Below, one piece after another: positions 10,308-18,749 of a stretch of 64,000 nucleotides of DNA. Each line of letters begins with the position of its first letter. The stretch's first letter is position 1. Below the pieces are notes generated by a model. That model was not told the origin of the DNA and did no database searches. It saw only the letters and a list, made by a program, of their open reading frames with translations. A program made the translations under genes and the position numbers. This stretch comes from Bacillus sp. SD088 (GTDB lineage: Bacteria; Bacillota; Bacilli; Bacillales; Bacillaceae_C): positions 22,641-86,640 of the forward strand of contig NZ_JADIJK010000025.1 of NCBI RefSeq assembly GCF_017355205.1, read 5' to 3'.

Positions 10308-12123
10308 TTAATATACATCACGTTGGTAACGTTTTTCCTTTAACATTTGGGCAAGATATTCCTCTGCCTCCTCAGAGGTCATACTACCTTCCTCCTGACA
10401 AATCGTAAGAAGTGTTGTATGAACATCATGAGCCATATGTTTCTCATCACCACAAATATAAAGATAAGCCCCTTCTTTTAACCACTTAAATAGTTCTTGC
10501 TTTTTTTCAATCATCCGATGTTGCACATAGACTTTTTCTTCCGCATCGCGAGAAAAGGCTATATCCATCCTCGATAGAATGCCTGTTTTCAGCCATCTCT
10601 GCCAATCGATTTGATAGAGAAAATCTGTCACATAATGTTGATCTCCAAAGAACAGCCAACTTTTTCCTGTCGCTTCGATTGCTTCTCTCTCTTCAAGAAA
10701 TGAACGATACGGAGCAATCCCTGTGCCAGGCCCAATCATAATAATTGGTCTACTCGGATCTTCCGGCAGGTGAAAATTAGGATTTTCATGAATATAGACC
10801 GGCAAATAATCACCTGGATGGACTCGTTCTGCACACTGGATGGAGCAAACACCATGGCGTGCACGATTATGGGCTTCATACCGGACTGCTCCAACAGTGA
10901 GATGGACTTCTTCCGGATTTGCTTCATAACTATTGGCAATCGAATATAAACGCGCTGGCATTTTCCTCAAAATAGCAACAAATTGATCAGCTGGTATGTC
11001 CGAAGGTGTAAAATCACGAATGACATCAACAAGATCTCGTCCTTCAATATACGCTTTAAGCTCCTGTTTATTTTCTGATTGCAGTAACTCCGTTAATCTT
11101 TCATTAGGATGAATCTGTGCTAACTTCTCTAGTAATGGTTTCGTCAGCACTGTCAGTTCGTAATGATGTGTTAATGCTTCATGAAGAGGACATGTCTCTC
11201 CTTTTTGGTTGAACGGGACAAGTTCATTTCGCTCCCATCCCATTTCTTCGATAATAAGATCAACAATTTCAGGAGTGTTTTCTGGGAAGATGCCTAAGCT
11301 ATCTCCTGGTTTAAAGGAAAAACCGGATCCTTCAATCGATAATTCAAGATGTCGTGTTTCTTTATTTGACCCCCGTCCATTTAAGTTGATGTTCTCTAAT
11401 ACTTCTGCCTTAAAGGGATTTCTGCGTGAATACGTGGTACTCGTTCCAGGTAAAGCGGAAATTGGACTTAGGGATTGAGTTGTAGCACCCGCTCCTTCTC
11501 CCGTTTCATTTAAATATTTTACGACTGTTCCTAGCCATTCAGCTGCTGCGTCATCAAAATCTAAATCACAATCGACTCGTGGGGTTACTCTGTTCGCGCC
11601 TAGTTCCTCTAATCGTAGATCGATTTTTTTTGCCTGTTTCACAGAAAAACTCGTATGAACTATCTCCGAGAGAAAGGACTGAAAAAGATAAATCATTCAA
11701 TTTTGGTGCTCTTCGACTAAATAAAAACTCGTAAAAAGAGATGGCATTATCTGGAGGATCCCCTTCCCCCTGAGTGCTAATAATAAGAAATAAATAAGAT
11801 AACTTCTTTAACTTTGTCGATTTAAATTCATTCATAGAAGAAAGTGTTATTTTATATCCTTGACTTCCCAATGTTTCCGACAGCTCTCCTGCCAGCCTCT
11901 GACAATTCCCTGTTTGAGAACCATAAAGAATGGTTACTTCTTTGACGTTTGTTAGCTTCTGAGTTGTTGCTGCCTGCTTTACTTCTAATGCTGCATTTCC
12001 ACTATACGCAGTTAAATATCCACTTAACCATAATTGTTGTCCTTCTGTTAAAGTCGGTAAAACCTGATTCAACACCTCAATCTGCTCCTGACTAAAAGGA
12101 CTATTGATTGCTTGAAGTTGCAA
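10308..12123 (-). pseudogene. cysJ: Sulfite reductase flavoprotein (alpha) subunit, frameshifted
   Basis: CysJ passes electrons from NADPH through FAD and FMN to CysI. Two frames together give the whole protein. The first (from 12123) has the FMN flavodoxin domain with ILYGSQTGNCQ, STQGEGDPPD and LGDSSYEFFCETGKK. The second continues at IDLRLEELGANRV through the FAD domain (MPARLYSIANS) and NADPH domain (MIGPGTGIAPYRS) to the C-terminal RYQRDVY. The break falls in a run of eight A on the coding strand (T8 at 11624-11631); seven A would restore one frame. The span is 605 codons plus one base, matching the usual CysJ length, so a single extra A explains it. It could be a real mutation, an indel error, or a gene read by transcriptional slippage. 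Confidence 0.9.
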
Positions 12124-12159
12124 AAAACATCCACCTCACACCATAAAATCAATCGTTCC

Positions 12160-12306
12160 CTATTTCAAGCGAACTTTTTCATTTTTTTCAATTTGTACTA
12201 CATGTTGATCCTGTACAACTAATGTTATAGATCCATATTTCATCGTATTAAGATATTCTTTCACTACCTCAATCGCTGTTTCCAAATTTTCTTTCTGTTT
12301 ACTCAT
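12160..12306 (-). CDS. yezD: YezD-family small protein (DUF2292)
   Basis: This 48-residue ORF has the YezD pattern: a short helix, then KYGSITLVVQDQHVVQIEKN and a basic end KVRLK. Small proteins of this family are commonly found in sulfur assimilation clusters, and their biochemical role is not established. The ATG overlaps the end of sirC by eight bases, which suggests coupling, and cysJ follows 36 bases later. Its conserved motif and operon position make it a real gene despite its size. Confidence 0.8.
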   Translation of the reverse strand: MSKQKENLETAIEVVKEYLNTMKYGSITLVVQDQHVVQIEKNEKVRLK

Positions 12307-12916
12307 TGGAATCACTCACCCTCTCTAAAAAAACTTTTTGCTTTTCCGTTGAGTTTCGATAATCTTTGTGTGTGATTTCTTTTAGTAACTGTCTTCTTCG
12401 GTCTATCTCTGTTACATGCTCTTTTACTATTCGCCGAGCAAGTGAAAGAAACTGAAGATAGTCCTTCATTGATTGATCATAGATTTCGCCAATCTCATCA
12501 CGGATTGTTTTGGAAAGATACGGACTGGCACCATTTGTTGATACCGTAATGACCAATTCCCCTCTTGATAATTTTGCTGGAACATGGAAGTTTCCAGCTC
12601 CTTGTTGATCAACCACATTCAGTAACTGCTGATTGGAAACAGACATATTTACTTTTTGATTTACCTCCCTTTGGTCAGTGGCTGCGATTACTATAAAAGC
12701 ATCTGTTAGGTCAGCTGGAAGAAATTCCCTTTTGCTCCACTTGATTTTCTGGGTTTCATAATAGGTATATAATGTAGGGTCAAGGGAAGGGCTTACGACT
12801 GTTACACTAGCATCCGCTTCTAATAAATCCATTACTTTCCTTAATGCAACGGAACCACCACCAATAACTACAGCTTGCTTACCTGATAATTGAAGCATGA
12901 TCGGATAGAACCCCAT
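12299..12916 (-). CDS. sirC: Precorrin-2 dehydrogenase (siroheme synthesis)
   Basis: This YlnF/SirC-like enzyme of 205 residues oxidises precorrin-2 to sirohydrochlorin using NAD. It begins with MLQLSGKQAVVIGGGSVALR, a Rossmann GGG motif, and has the VDQQGAGNF and STNGASPYLSKTIRDEI segments typical of the dehydrogenase/CysG N-terminal family. The start is one base after sirB ends. Siroheme is the prosthetic group of CysI encoded downstream in the same operon. Confidence 0.92.
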   Translation of the reverse strand: MGFYPIMLQLSGKQAVVIGGGSVALRKVMDLLEADASVTVVSPSLDPTLYTYYETQKIKWSKREFLPADLTDAFIVIAATDQREVNQKVNMSVSNQQLLNVVDQQGAGNFHVPAKLSRGELVITVSTNGASPYLSKTIRDEIGEIYDQSMKDYLQFLSLARRIVKEHVTEIDRRRQLLKEITHKDYRNSTEKQKVFLERVSDSNE

Positions 12917-12917
12917 T

Positions 12918-13679
12918 CTAGATCACCCACTGCTTTTCTTTATAATGAAGTAGTTCATTTATTCGTTCTGAGAGAATGTCCGGTACAGCTGGGTGATGAC
13001 CTAATGTTTCGCAGAGAATTATTTGTTTAGATTCATCCTGCATTTGCTCAATTTTCCGCTGTATACCATTCATTAATAAGCCACTAAATAATAAATAGGG
13101 AAGAATGAATATTTGTTTTCTTTCCCCTTTTAGCAGACTCATTAATGCTTCATCAAATTTCGGACTTGCCCCATAAAGAAAACAAGTATGAATCTTGGGT
13201 ACGTCGTGCATCTGTTCAAATTGTCTTGCAATTTCAGTTAAATCAGATTTGACCTCGGGATCACTACTCCCTCTGCCAACAATAAGGAGCGTTGAGTTTG
13301 TATGAGCCTCACTTTTTTGTTCTGTTAATTGATCATACAGGCATTCTATTAGTTTAGGATGAACCCCGAGCGGAGTTCCATACGTGAACTCAGTTTGAGG
13401 ATAGAGTTCTTTCGCTTTTGCTAATGCGTACGGGATATCCCTTTTTGCGTGTACAGCTGTTAGTAGCAGGACGGGGACAACCGTTATATGAGTTGCTCCG
13501 CGTTTAACACAGTTTGCAATCCCTTCCGATATATTCGGTTTTACAAGCTCTAAGAAACAAATTTCTTGGAGCTTTACATTGATTTTTCTTTGGCATTGGT
13601 CGATAAAGTGGAGGGCTTCCTGCACCCCTTCTTTTGAACGACTGCCGTGGCTAATATAGAGGACAGCTTGCACAGACAT
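12918..13679 (-). CDS. sirB: Sirohydrochlorin ferrochelatase
   Basis: SirB/CbiX-family protein of 253 residues, corresponding to B. subtilis YlnE, which inserts iron into sirohydrochlorin. It has the N-terminal ISHGSRSKEG motif with the metal-binding histidine, and a repeated domain with VGRGSSDPE. The ATG has an AGGAGGAAAG ribosome binding site. It lies between sumT, from which it is separated by a repeat element, and sirC. Confidence 0.9.
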   Translation of the reverse strand: MSVQAVLYISHGSRSKEGVQEALHFIDQCQRKINVKLQEICFLELVKPNISEGIANCVKRGATHITVVPVLLLTAVHAKRDIPYALAKAKELYPQTEFTYGTPLGVHPKLIECLYDQLTEQKSEAHTNSTLLIVGRGSSDPEVKSDLTEIARQFEQMHDVPKIHTCFLYGASPKFDEALMSLLKGERKQIFILPYLLFSGLLMNGIQRKIEQMQDESKQIILCETLGHHPAVPDILSERINELLHYKEKQWVI

Positions 13680-13723
13680 CTTTCCTCCTTCTTATCCCAT
13701 GACTGGTAATTGATTATAGGAGA

Positions 13724-13950
13724 TGTTCAAAAAGTTCGGTAAAATTAACACTGCGAGATAAAGGATCTTCTACTAAAACCGCCCACGTCCTGTGGGCAAC
13801 GTAAAAGTCAGCACATCCTGTGCAAGTCCGCTGCTCAAGGCCTACGCCGCCTCGAACTTTCGACGTACAGGAGGTGCTAGTGTCAGCGTTGCTTACAGGA
13901 CGTCAGCGCCTTTAGCCGACTTGGTCCTTTTTACCCTCCCTTTTTGAACA
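13724..13950. repeat. Composite intergenic repeat with TGTTCAAAAAG inverted ends
   Basis: The ends are TGTTCAAAAAG (13724-13734) and CTTTTTGAACA (13940-13950), as at 6124-6311. The interior carries GC-rich inverted-repeat segments and, on the minus strand, AAAAAGGACCAAGTCGGC..., homologous to 6240-6290. The element lies inside the sulfate operon, and its right end forms the last codons and the stop codon of sumT. Confidence 0.75.
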
Positions 13951-14710
13951 CGCACTCATAGGGCTGTAAAGTTTGTTCGAACCATCGAATACTTTCACGT
14001 AAACGAACGACTTCACCGACGATAATCATACTTGGATTCTTCATTTTCTCACTAACAGCTATCTCTTCTATTGTCGCAAGTGTTCCAGTTATTGTTTTTT
14101 GTATGTTGGTTGTACCCCAATAAATCATCGCCACTGGTGTATGAGGAGACCGCCCAGCCTTGATTAATTGATTACTAATAGTAGGCAGTTGGCGAACCCC
14201 CATATAAATAACGAGTGTATCTACGCCAAGGGCAAGATTTTTCCATTGTATCGTATCATCATTACCCGGCTTTGTATGACCAGTGATTACGGCAAAACTA
14301 GAGCTAAAATCACGATGAGTGACAGGGATTCCTGCATATGCGGGGGCCGCAATCCCAGAGGTAATCCCAGGAACAATTTCAAATGGGATTCCGTGTTCAG
14401 CCAAAGTTTGTGCTTCTTCAGCTCCCCTGCCAAAAATAAACGGATCTCCGCCTTTTAAGCGAGTCACAATCTTTCCTCTTTTGGCATATTCAACGAGCTG
14501 TTGATTGATTACTTCTTGTTTATTTTGATGAAATCCTGGGATTTTACCGACAAAAATCAGTTCCGTCCCTTTTTTTGCATGCAAAAGTAGTTCTTTGTTG
14601 ATAAGGCGATCATACAAAATCACATCTGCCTTTTGAATACAATTGAGTCCTTTTACCGTGATCAGGTCTATATCTCCTGGACCTGCTCCGACAATATAAA
14701 CCTTTCCCAT
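13931..14710 (-). CDS. sumT: Uroporphyrinogen-III C-methyltransferase
   Basis: SumT/CobA (B. subtilis YlnD) methylates uroporphyrinogen III twice with SAM to give precorrin-2, the siroheme precursor. The SAM-binding GPGDIDLITVKG loop is at the N-terminus, with GGDPFIFGRG and PGITSGIAAPAYAGIP further on. The ATG at 14710 is chosen over an in-frame start 42 bases upstream because AAAGGAGG lies just before it, giving 259 residues. The last residues CVFKKGG and the stop are encoded by the end of a repeat element, so the native C-terminus has been replaced. Confidence 0.93.
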   Translation of the reverse strand: MGKVYIVGAGPGDIDLITVKGLNCIQKADVILYDRLINKELLLHAKKGTELIFVGKIPGFHQNKQEVINQQLVEYAKRGKIVTRLKGGDPFIFGRGAEEAQTLAEHGIPFEIVPGITSGIAAPAYAGIPVTHRDFSSSFAVITGHTKPGNDDTIQWKNLALGVDTLVIYMGVRQLPTISNQLIKAGRSPHTPVAMIYWGTTNIQKTITGTLATIEEIAVSEKMKNPSMIIVGEVVRLRESIRWFEQTLQPYECVFKKGG

Positions 14711-14842
14711 CTTCGCTAAACCTCCTTTCCTCTCGTTAGAAAGACTTTCCAATAAAAAGTGTTAGAATAAGAGGGATTCATATTTTAGTAGACTCAACCC
14801 TTTAGCCATTATGACTTTTTTGCTTATAAACCCGATTAATGG

Positions 14843-15985
14843 TTACACCACTTTTTCTCGCAGCCCCGAAATTAAAACTTCAACAACTTCCGGGCGACTA
14901 AATGTGGATGGAAGCGATTCTCCGTTTCTTAATTTTTCTCTTACTTTTGTGCCAGATAGGATTTCATGGAAACTTGCATCATGTGGGCATGTTTTGGAAG
15001 TTGCCATGCTTTCACATTTTTCACAGAAAAAACTATGCTCAAAAAATAATAAAGTAATACCTAATTCCTCTTTGGAAAAATGACTAAATATTTTTTGCGC
15101 ATCATAAGTACCATAATAATTGCCAACTCCGGCATGATCACGACCAACAATAAAATGTGTACACCCGAAGTTTTTCCTTACCATTGCATGGAACACAGCT
15201 TCTCTGGGACCTGCGTATCTCATGGCTGCGGAAAAAACGCCCAAAAATACGTGGTCCCTTGAATAATAGTGATCTAGTAAAACTTGATAGCTTTCCAAAC
15301 GGACATCTGCTGGAATATCATCCTGCTTCGTCTCTCCTACAAGTGGTTGTAGAAAGAGGCCATCGACAATTTCTAATGCTGACTTTTGAATGTATTCATG
15401 TGCACGATGAACTGGATTTCTTGTCTGAAAACCGACAACAGTATTCCAACCTCGTTCACGAAATTGCTTGCGTGTTTCAACTGGATCATAAAGATAATCG
15501 GTAAATAGCCCCTTTTCACTTCGCTTAATAAGTATGATTTCCCCACCAATATAAATGGGATTTCGTTCAAATAGTTTCTTTACCCCAGGATGTTCACGAT
15601 CAACTGTTTGATAGACAAGCTCAGCTTCCTTTTCCTTATCTGGTTGATAGATATCTGTTACTTGCACGACACCATAAACTATTTGATCTTTCTCAAGCCT
15701 TACGAATTGACCGATATTAATATCTTGAGCATTTTTTTCTGTTGTTGGTAGTGTAATTGGTATGGACCATGGCTCCCCTGTTAATAATCTCATGTCCGTT
15801 AAAACAGATTGATAATCCTGCTCACTTAGAAAACCACTTAGAGGGCTATATGCTCCTACACCTATTAACTCCAAATCACTTAAAGCGGTATCATCTAATT
15901 CAATTGCTTGTTTAATGTGAGAAAGATCATATGATGGCTCCCAACGGTTAATCAGCTTTCCGCCATGTGGTTGACTTAAACTCAT
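14843..15985 (-). CDS. sat: Sulfate adenylyltransferase
   Basis: Sat (ATP sulfurylase) makes adenosine 5'-phosphosulfate from sulfate and ATP. The 380-residue protein has the [12 protein letters not shown] motif and [12 protein letters not shown], the nucleotide-binding elements of the family, and a Cys-rich [16 protein letters not shown] segment near the C-terminus. A TAGGAGGATG ribosome binding site precedes the ATG. In B. subtilis a sulfate permease gene (cysP) lies between cysH and sat; here that gap holds only a repeat. Confidence 0.95.
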   Translation of the reverse strand: MSLSQPHGGKLINRWEPSYDLSHIKQAIELDDTALSDLELIGVGAYSPLSGFLSEQDYQSVLTDMRLLTGEPWSIPITLPTTEKNAQDINIGQFVRLEKDQIVYGVVQVTDIYQPDKEKEAELVYQTVDREHPGVKKLFERNPIYIGGEIILIKRSEKGLFTDYLYDPVETRKQFRERGWNTVVGFQTRNPVHRAHEYIQKSALEIVDGLFLQPLVGETKQDDIPADVRLESYQVLLDHYYSRDHVFLGVFSAAMRYAGPREAVFHAMVRKNFGCTHFIVGRDHAGVGNYYGTYDAQKIFSHFSKEELGITLLFFEHSFFCEKCESMATSKTCPHDASFHEILSGTKVREKLRNGESLPSTFSRPEVVEVLISGLREKVV

Positions 15986-16019
15986 TTTGACATCCTCCTA
16001 GCATGTTATTTTTCCCAGT

Positions 16020-16200
16020 GTCTTCATCCATAACCCTCCACTTCAAGACGATAAGACGTAAAAAAAGTCTAAGTGGGGAAACGGATGCTAATACCCCAAT
16101 AAATCTCGCTCTATTCAGACTAAGTTCGTGACGACAACCTCTAAGTCTGTACTAGCACATCCTATGCGTCGAAAAAAACACTGATTGAAATCTCACTTTA
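16020..16200. repeat. Intergenic repeat (ATAAAGTGAA family) inside the sulfate operon
   Basis: On the minus strand the element begins with AATAAAGTGAGATTTCAATC, the end sequence of the family at 49104-49210 and 59660-59818. It continues through degenerate inverted repeats up to the sat leader. The TAA stop codon of cysH (16200-16198) is part of this end sequence. Confidence 0.65.
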
Positions 16201-16926
16201 TTGATTATCATTTTTATTTAGGTGTAAACCACATTCCGTTTTACCTTGATCTACCCAACGCCCTGATCTTGAACCAGTTTCCATATCGCCTTGTATTGTG
16301 CATGGCCAACACCCAATGCTTGGATATCCTTGGTCATGGAGCGGATTATACTGTAATTGTTGGTCCTCCACATATTTCCAAATATCCTTCCACGACCAAT
16401 GGATCAGTGGACAAATTTTTATCGATTGGAATGTTTCATCTTTGTTAATAAAGTTGGTATTTCTCCTAGTAGGGGATTGTTCCCTTCTTAGTCCAGATAT
16501 CCAAGCCGTCGATTTTGATAATGTTTTCCTTAGTGGAAGAACTTTTCGCATATAACAGCAACGATCAGGTTGTCTTTTCCAGAGTTCATCTCCAAATTGG
16601 TCAGCTTGTTCTTCTACAGATAAATCTGGTTTAATCATTTCGATTCGGAGAAGTGGATACTTCTGCTTTATCGTTTCAATTAGCTCATACGTTTCTGGAA
16701 AATGGAGCCCAGTATCCAAAAATACAATTTTAGCTGTCGGGTTAACCTTTGAAATCAGATCAATTAGAACAATTCCTTCAATTCCAAAACTACAAGAATA
16801 AATAAGCTTTTCGTCATACATTTCATATGACCAATTTAGGACATTAAGTGCTCCTTTATATTGAGCATCCACAACAAACTCATCTGTTGGCTCAGCCCAT
16901 GCTTCGTAAGTCAATAATTTTTTCAC
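16198..16926 (-). CDS. cysH: Phosphoadenylyl/adenylyl-sulfate reductase
   Basis: CysH reduces APS/PAPS to sulfite with thioredoxin. The 242-residue form starts at a GTG (16926) that has GGAGGTG six bases upstream; the frame is open further upstream but lacks a ribosome binding site. It has the PP-loop region YSCSFGIEGIVLI, the CC pair in DRCCYMRKVLPLRKTL, the SGLRREQSPTR segment, the second CxxC in GCWPCT, and the ECGLH end with the redox cysteine. The two Cys pairs suggest a 4Fe-4S enzyme. It follows cysC in the operon. Confidence 0.94.
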   Translation of the reverse strand: MKKLLTYEAWAEPTDEFVVDAQYKGALNVLNWSYEMYDEKLIYSCSFGIEGIVLIDLISKVNPTAKIVFLDTGLHFPETYELIETIKQKYPLLRIEMIKPDLSVEEQADQFGDELWKRQPDRCCYMRKVLPLRKTLSKSTAWISGLRREQSPTRRNTNFINKDETFQSIKICPLIHWSWKDIWKYVEDQQLQYNPLHDQGYPSIGCWPCTIQGDMETGSRSGRWVDQGKTECGLHLNKNDNQ

Positions 16927-17051
16927 GGTTTCACCTCCATTAAATTTTAAACAGAAAGTGATATTTAAAATTATTGCCTCTATATTCATAGTCAGCAATC
17001 AGTAACTATATCATTTTTCCTATAGGTTAAGTGTGAATTAAGCACAAAGTT

Positions 17052-17657
17052 TTACCTTTGATTCTCTGATCCTATATATCCTTTGTTTTGCAAATATTTC
17101 ACAATTAGTTCAACTGATTCTGCAACACCTAACTGATTCGTATCTAGAATAATTTCCGGATTTATTGGTTCTTCATACGGAGCATCTATACCAGTAAAAT
17201 CTTTAATTTCTCCCTTACGAGCTTTCTGGTATAATCCTTTTGAATCTCTTGCTTCACATGTTTCTAAAGTTGCCTTTACATAGACTTCAATCATTTCATT
17301 TGCTTCAACCATTTCCCGAACTTGATCACGATCTGCTCGATAAGGAGAAATAAAAGCTGTTAAAGTAAACAATCCAGCATCAACTAGTAATTTCGATACT
17401 TCACCAATTCTCCTAATATTTTCTTTTCGATCTTCCTGCTTAAATCCCAGATCTTTGTTTAATCCGTGTCGAACATTATCGCCATCTAAACGATAAGTAT
17501 GAATGCCCTTATTAAATAATTCCTTTTCTAAAGCTGAGGAGATTGTTGATTTCCCTGCTCCTGAAAGTCCAGTAAACCAAATAATTGCACTTTTATGATG
17601 TTTTAACTGTTGTCGATTTTCCTTAGACACTTCCGATTCATGCCAAATTATATTCAT
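17052..17657 (-). CDS. cysC: Adenylylsulfate kinase
   Basis: CysC phosphorylates APS to PAPS. The 201-residue protein has a P-loop GLSGAGKS at residues 30-37, followed by the [15 protein letters not shown] motif and [13 protein letters not shown], all diagnostic for APS kinase. It is the first gene of the sulfate operon here, whereas cysH leads in B. subtilis. A GGGAGAG ribosome binding site precedes the ATG, and a promoter and leader terminator lie upstream. Confidence 0.95.
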   Translation of the reverse strand: MNIIWHESEVSKENRQQLKHHKSAIIWFTGLSGAGKSTISSALEKELFNKGIHTYRLDGDNVRHGLNKDLGFKQEDRKENIRRIGEVSKLLVDAGLFTLTAFISPYRADRDQVREMVEANEMIEVYVKATLETCEARDSKGLYQKARKGEIKDFTGIDAPYEEPINPEIILDTNQLGVAESVELIVKYLQNKGYIGSENQR

Positions 17658-17710
17658 TATTCACTCTCCCATAACCAACAATAAATAATATTCGGGTTAG
17701 TCCTTTCTAT

Positions 17711-17763
17711 AAAAAAAGGCATCTTTACAAACTGATCGAGACCAATTTATAAGGATGCCTTTA
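17711..17763 (-). terminator. Leader terminator upstream of cysC (candidate attenuator)
   Basis: On the minus strand AAAGGCATC pairs with GATGCCTTT across a 30-base loop that itself can pair partly (ATTGGTC with GATCAGT). The stem runs directly into a T tract. It lies between a good promoter and the cysC start, 50 bases before the gene, so it can work as an attenuator. On the plus strand there is no T run after the stem. Confidence 0.7.
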
Positions 17764-17811
17764 GTTGACTAATCAGCATAATTATTTTTTTAAATATTAA
17801 AGTTGTCATTC

Positions 17812-17840
17812 ATATTACAGGGTGAAAAGGCGATTGTCAA
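17812..17840 (-). promoter_or_regulatory. Promoter of the sulfate assimilation operon
   Basis: TTGACA (17840-17835), a 17-base spacer and TAATAT (17817-17812) form a near-consensus sigma-A promoter on the minus strand. It predicts a ~150-base leader before cysC. No S-box consensus is visible in the leader. Nothing else recognisable was found in the gap from here to 18127. Confidence 0.75.
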
Positions 17841-18127
17841 TAATTTTTTGAATTTATTTTTAAACTTATCATCTTACTTGGTTTTATGGCCTTGAAATGT
17901 GATAAAGGTCCAAAGATCAACTTTACCTTCTCATCTCCGCTTCTTTCTAATTCACATTCTATGAACACCCAATAATAAATGTGCCTGGTACAATTATGAG
18001 GTCAATTTAAAAGGTTTGTCAGACAGAAACTTAATATGTATTTGGATAATTTGCTGGTTCGGATTACACACTAAGGGACTTTTTCAGTGACCTTTCAAAC
18101 TCACCCCTTTCTTAAGGACCTCTGTGT

Positions 18128-18548
18128 TTATAAATCCTTTTTTAAATAGTAATGCTTATGATCTCTCCCTACATTTTCTAAAGTCCCAAACACTGTATAA
18201 CCATTTTTGACATAAAAGTCTAATGCTTGAAAACTCAAAGTATCTAACTTGACAAAGTCACATTTCTTATCTAAAGCTATATTCTCTGCTGTTATTAATA
18301 ATTTAGTTCCAAATCCTAGTTTCCTTATATCTTCATCTACATATAAATTATAAATCTCTAACCAATTCCAGCAAATTGAACCGATTAATCCACCATGTAC
18401 AATGCCGTTGTCATCCTTAATGAATAAACCAATATCTTCGTATCTGTCTTTCAAATCCTCTGAAAAGTGTTTTAAGTTAAATTTATAAAGCTCATCATCT
18501 ATGTTGTTTAGATTTTCTATCCACTTCTTTAGTAATATAGAAACTCAT
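18128..18548 (-). pseudogene. GNAT-family N-acetyltransferase, frameshifted near the N-terminus
   Basis: An ATG at 18548 with GGAG nine bases upstream opens MSFYIT, but that frame soon stops. The adjacent frame continues KKWIENLNNIDDELYK... into an intact GNAT domain with IYNLYVDEDIRKLGFGTKLL (acetyl-CoA-binding region) and ALDFYVKNGYTVFG. The full span is 140 codons plus one base, so one extra base near 18530 explains it. The downstream frame could start only at a TTG (18454), which would remove about a third of the fold. The acceptor substrate is unknown. It is probably inactive unless the extra base is a sequencing error. Confidence 0.75.
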
Positions 18549-18646
18549 AATTCATTTCTCCTTTTATACTCTTGTTTACTAATTCTAGATTGATTTGGAA
18601 TTCCCCCTTTTAAATTTCAATATTTCGCTGACATGAGTCAAGTTTA

Positions 18647-18690
18647 AAAAGCCCAATTTCTCACTACTAAAAATTGAGAAATTGGACTTT
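18647..18690 (-). terminator. Terminator downstream of rlmN
   Basis: On the minus strand AAAAGTCCAATTTCTC pairs with GAGAAATTGGGCTTTTT around a 13-base loop and ends in a T run, about 60 bases after the rlmN stop. Confidence 0.8.
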
Positions 18691-18749
18691 TGTGTAGGGT
18701 TCAGGAAAATCACAATAGGCTTGGGCTTTTTATATTAAGGTATTACCAA

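Noticed and set aside
11566..12123. cysJ 5' part as a stand-alone flavodoxin gene
   Set aside because: Its last ~20 residues (NRSTIRGTRREQ...) are out-of-frame sequence, and the true continuation lies in the next frame, so it is half of a frameshifted cysJ.
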